Of a stretch of 8,685 nt of DNA, positions 7,543 to 8,685 are shown piece by piece. Location: contig CAZGMN010000134.1 in NCBI GenBank assembly GCA_964526905.1, forward strand, positions 1-8,685, given 5' to 3'. The notes under the pieces are model-generated. The model ran no database searches. It was given only the letters and a program-made list of their open reading frames with translations, and had not been told where the DNA came from. Position numbers and translations under genes: made by a program. Each line of letters starts with the position of its first letter. Positions within the stretch are counted from its first letter, which is position 1. Source of the DNA: CAZGMN01 sp964526905 (GTDB lineage Bacteria; Acidobacteriota; Aminicenantia; Aminicenantales; Aminicenantaceae).

Positions 7543-7547
7543 AGGAG
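7543..7547 (+). promoter_or_regulatory. Ribosome binding site for the kinase gene
   Basis: AGGAG, part of the longer AAGGAG match, lies 4 bases before ATG 7552. It marks the kinase as independently translated rather than coupled to the deacetylase gene. Confidence 0.75.
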
Positions 7548-7551
7548 AAAA

Positions 7552-8685
7552 ATGTACGCAGTCGGCGTTGATTCCGGAACCCAGGGGACAAAAGTCCTGA
7601 TAACGGATTTTGAGGGAAATATTCTGGCGAGAGGATTTGCTCCCCATCGCCTTATCGACGGTCTGCAGCCTGGAGAGAGCGAGCAGGAACCAAGGCTCTG
7701 GATCGAAGCTTTTGAGAAGGCTCTTCTCGAAACACTATCAAGCGGAAAGGTTAAGCCTTCGAAGATAGTCTGTCTGGGTGTTTCAGGGCAGCAGCATGGA
7801 TTTGTCCCCCTGAATGAAAGAGGCGAGCCGATAAGGCCGGCCAAGCTCTGGAACGACACTTCGACTGTGAAAGAAACAGAGATTATTGTCAATAAGCTTG
7901 GAGGCAAAAAACCTTTCATCCGCAAGCTCGGAATCAACCTCGCTGTCGGCTTCACGGCTTCCAAGATACTCTGGCTGAAAAGGAATGAGCCGAAAAACTT
8001 CCGCATGCTCTCCTCTGTTCTCCTTCCCCACAACTACATCAACTTCTGCTTGACGGGAAAAAAGCAGATGGAGTACGGCGATGCATCAGGAACAGGATTG
8101 ATGGAGATAAGAAAGAGAGTTTGGCACAAAGAGGCAGTCAAAGCCATCAGCCCTGAGCTTGCTGAGAAGCTCCCTTCTCTTTCCCACCCCGCCGAAGCCG
8201 TGGGATACATTAATGAAGACATCGCCAGAGGCCTGGGAATGGGAAAGGTTTTAGTGGCAAGCGGAGGCGGCGACAACATGATGGGCGCCATCGGCACAGG
8301 TAATATCGAGCCCGGTGTCTGCACCCTCAGCCTTGGAACCTCAGGCACAATCTACTCCTATTTTTCCAAGCCGTTCATCGACCCTCAAGGAGAGATTGCC
8401 GCTTTCTGCGACAGCACAGGGGGCTGGCTGCCGCTTCTATGCACGATGAATGTCACCAACGCCAGCGAGTCCTTTAAGGCCCTCTTCAATATCTCTAACG
8501 AGGAGCTGGAAAGATTGGCAGCTTCTGCTCCCTGCGGCGTTGAAGGCATCATCTTCCTTCCCTTTATCGACGGCGAGAGGGTGCCGGTGCTTCCCTTCTC
8601 CAGCGGAGTATTTTTTGGCCTGAACAGGAAGAATTTCAACTCGGCTTTCATGGCCAGGTCGATCATGGAAGGCACAATCCTCAAC
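7552..8685 (+). CDS. xylB: Xylulokinase, FGGY family (3' end outside the window)
   Basis: The first 378 residues of a kinase whose family members are about 480-510 residues long; the frame stays open to the window edge. It is expected to phosphorylate D-xylulose to xylulose 5-phosphate with ATP in the cytosol, feeding the pentose phosphate pathway. Family landmarks occur in order: the N-terminal phosphate-binding loop VGVDSGTQGTKV, SGQQHG with H82 (GQMHG in E. coli XylB), LWNDT, GFTASKILWL, LLPHNYI, GDASGTG, GGGDNMMGAIG with the catalytic Asp D241, SLGTSG, FLPFIDGERVP and GVFFGL. These match xylulokinase better than glycerol or ribulose kinases, although related FGGY enzymes using other pentuloses cannot be excluded. 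The gene is separated from the deacetylase by 55 bases and may have its own promoter. Confidence 0.9.
   Translation, partial: MYAVGVDSGTQGTKVLITDFEGNILARGFAPHRLIDGLQPGESEQEPRLWIEAFEKALLETLSSGKVKPSKIVCLGVSGQQHGFVPLNERGEPIRPAKLWNDTSTVKETEIIVNKLGGKKPFIRKLGINLAVGFTASKILWLKRNEPKNFRMLSSVLLPHNYINFCLTGKKQMEYGDASGTGLMEIRKRVWHKEAVKAISPELAEKLPSLSHPAEAVGYINEDIARGLGMGKVLVASGGGDNMMGAIGTGNIEPGVCTLSLGTSGTIYSYFSKPFIDPQGEIAAFCDSTGGWLPLLCTMNVTNASESFKALFNISNEELERLAASAPCGVEGIIFLPFIDGERVPVLPFSSGVFFGLNRKNFNSAFMARSIMEGTILN

Noticed and set aside
7503..8348. Several minus-strand open frames opposite the kinase gene.
   Set aside because: The plus strand here encodes a xylulokinase with all expected motifs; the opposite frames are low-complexity shadows.

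Overview
The window is a compact, single-strand (+) bacterial gene cluster of seven genes with almost no non-coding DNA. Genes overlap by 1 to 4 bases (ATGA or TGATG junctions) or lie 2 bases apart, up to a 55-base gap before the last gene. Good Shine-Dalgarno sequences, ATG starts, Sec signal peptides and roughly even base composition fit a bacterium. The combination of a long Na+/solute symporter, secreted orphan proteins, an M24-like protein and a PIG-L deacetylase recalls uncultivated heterotrophs such as Aminicenantes or Acidobacteria-related lineages. That placement is a guess from gene style, not a demonstration.

Layout: (1) a small two-helix membrane protein at about 71-235, overlapping (2) an SSS-family Na+/solute symporter at 232-2016. 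Next come (3) a secreted protein of unrecognised family at 2019-3749, (4) a cytosolic pita-bread (M24/creatinase-fold) protein at 3746-5119 that seems to have lost most metal ligands, and (5) a second secreted protein at 5116-6666 that is a diverged paralogue of (3). They are followed by (6) a PIG-L/LmbE-type deacetylase at 6666-7496 and, after a gap holding a 17-bp imperfect dyad, (7) the first 378 residues of a xylulokinase (FGGY family) running off the right edge.

Inferred working model: two exported beta-rich proteins handle a carbohydrate or glycoconjugate outside the cytoplasm, the symporter with its small partner imports a product, the deacetylase and the M24-like protein process it inside the cell, and a xylulokinase feeds a pentulose into the pentose phosphate pathway. 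The substrate cannot be read from the sequence. The most novel material is the paralogous secreted pair, with a shared motif HWNPDx3Px2AWxHx3W, wrapped around a metal-ligand-depleted M24 homologue. No RNA genes, mobile elements, CRISPR arrays or convincing terminators were seen.
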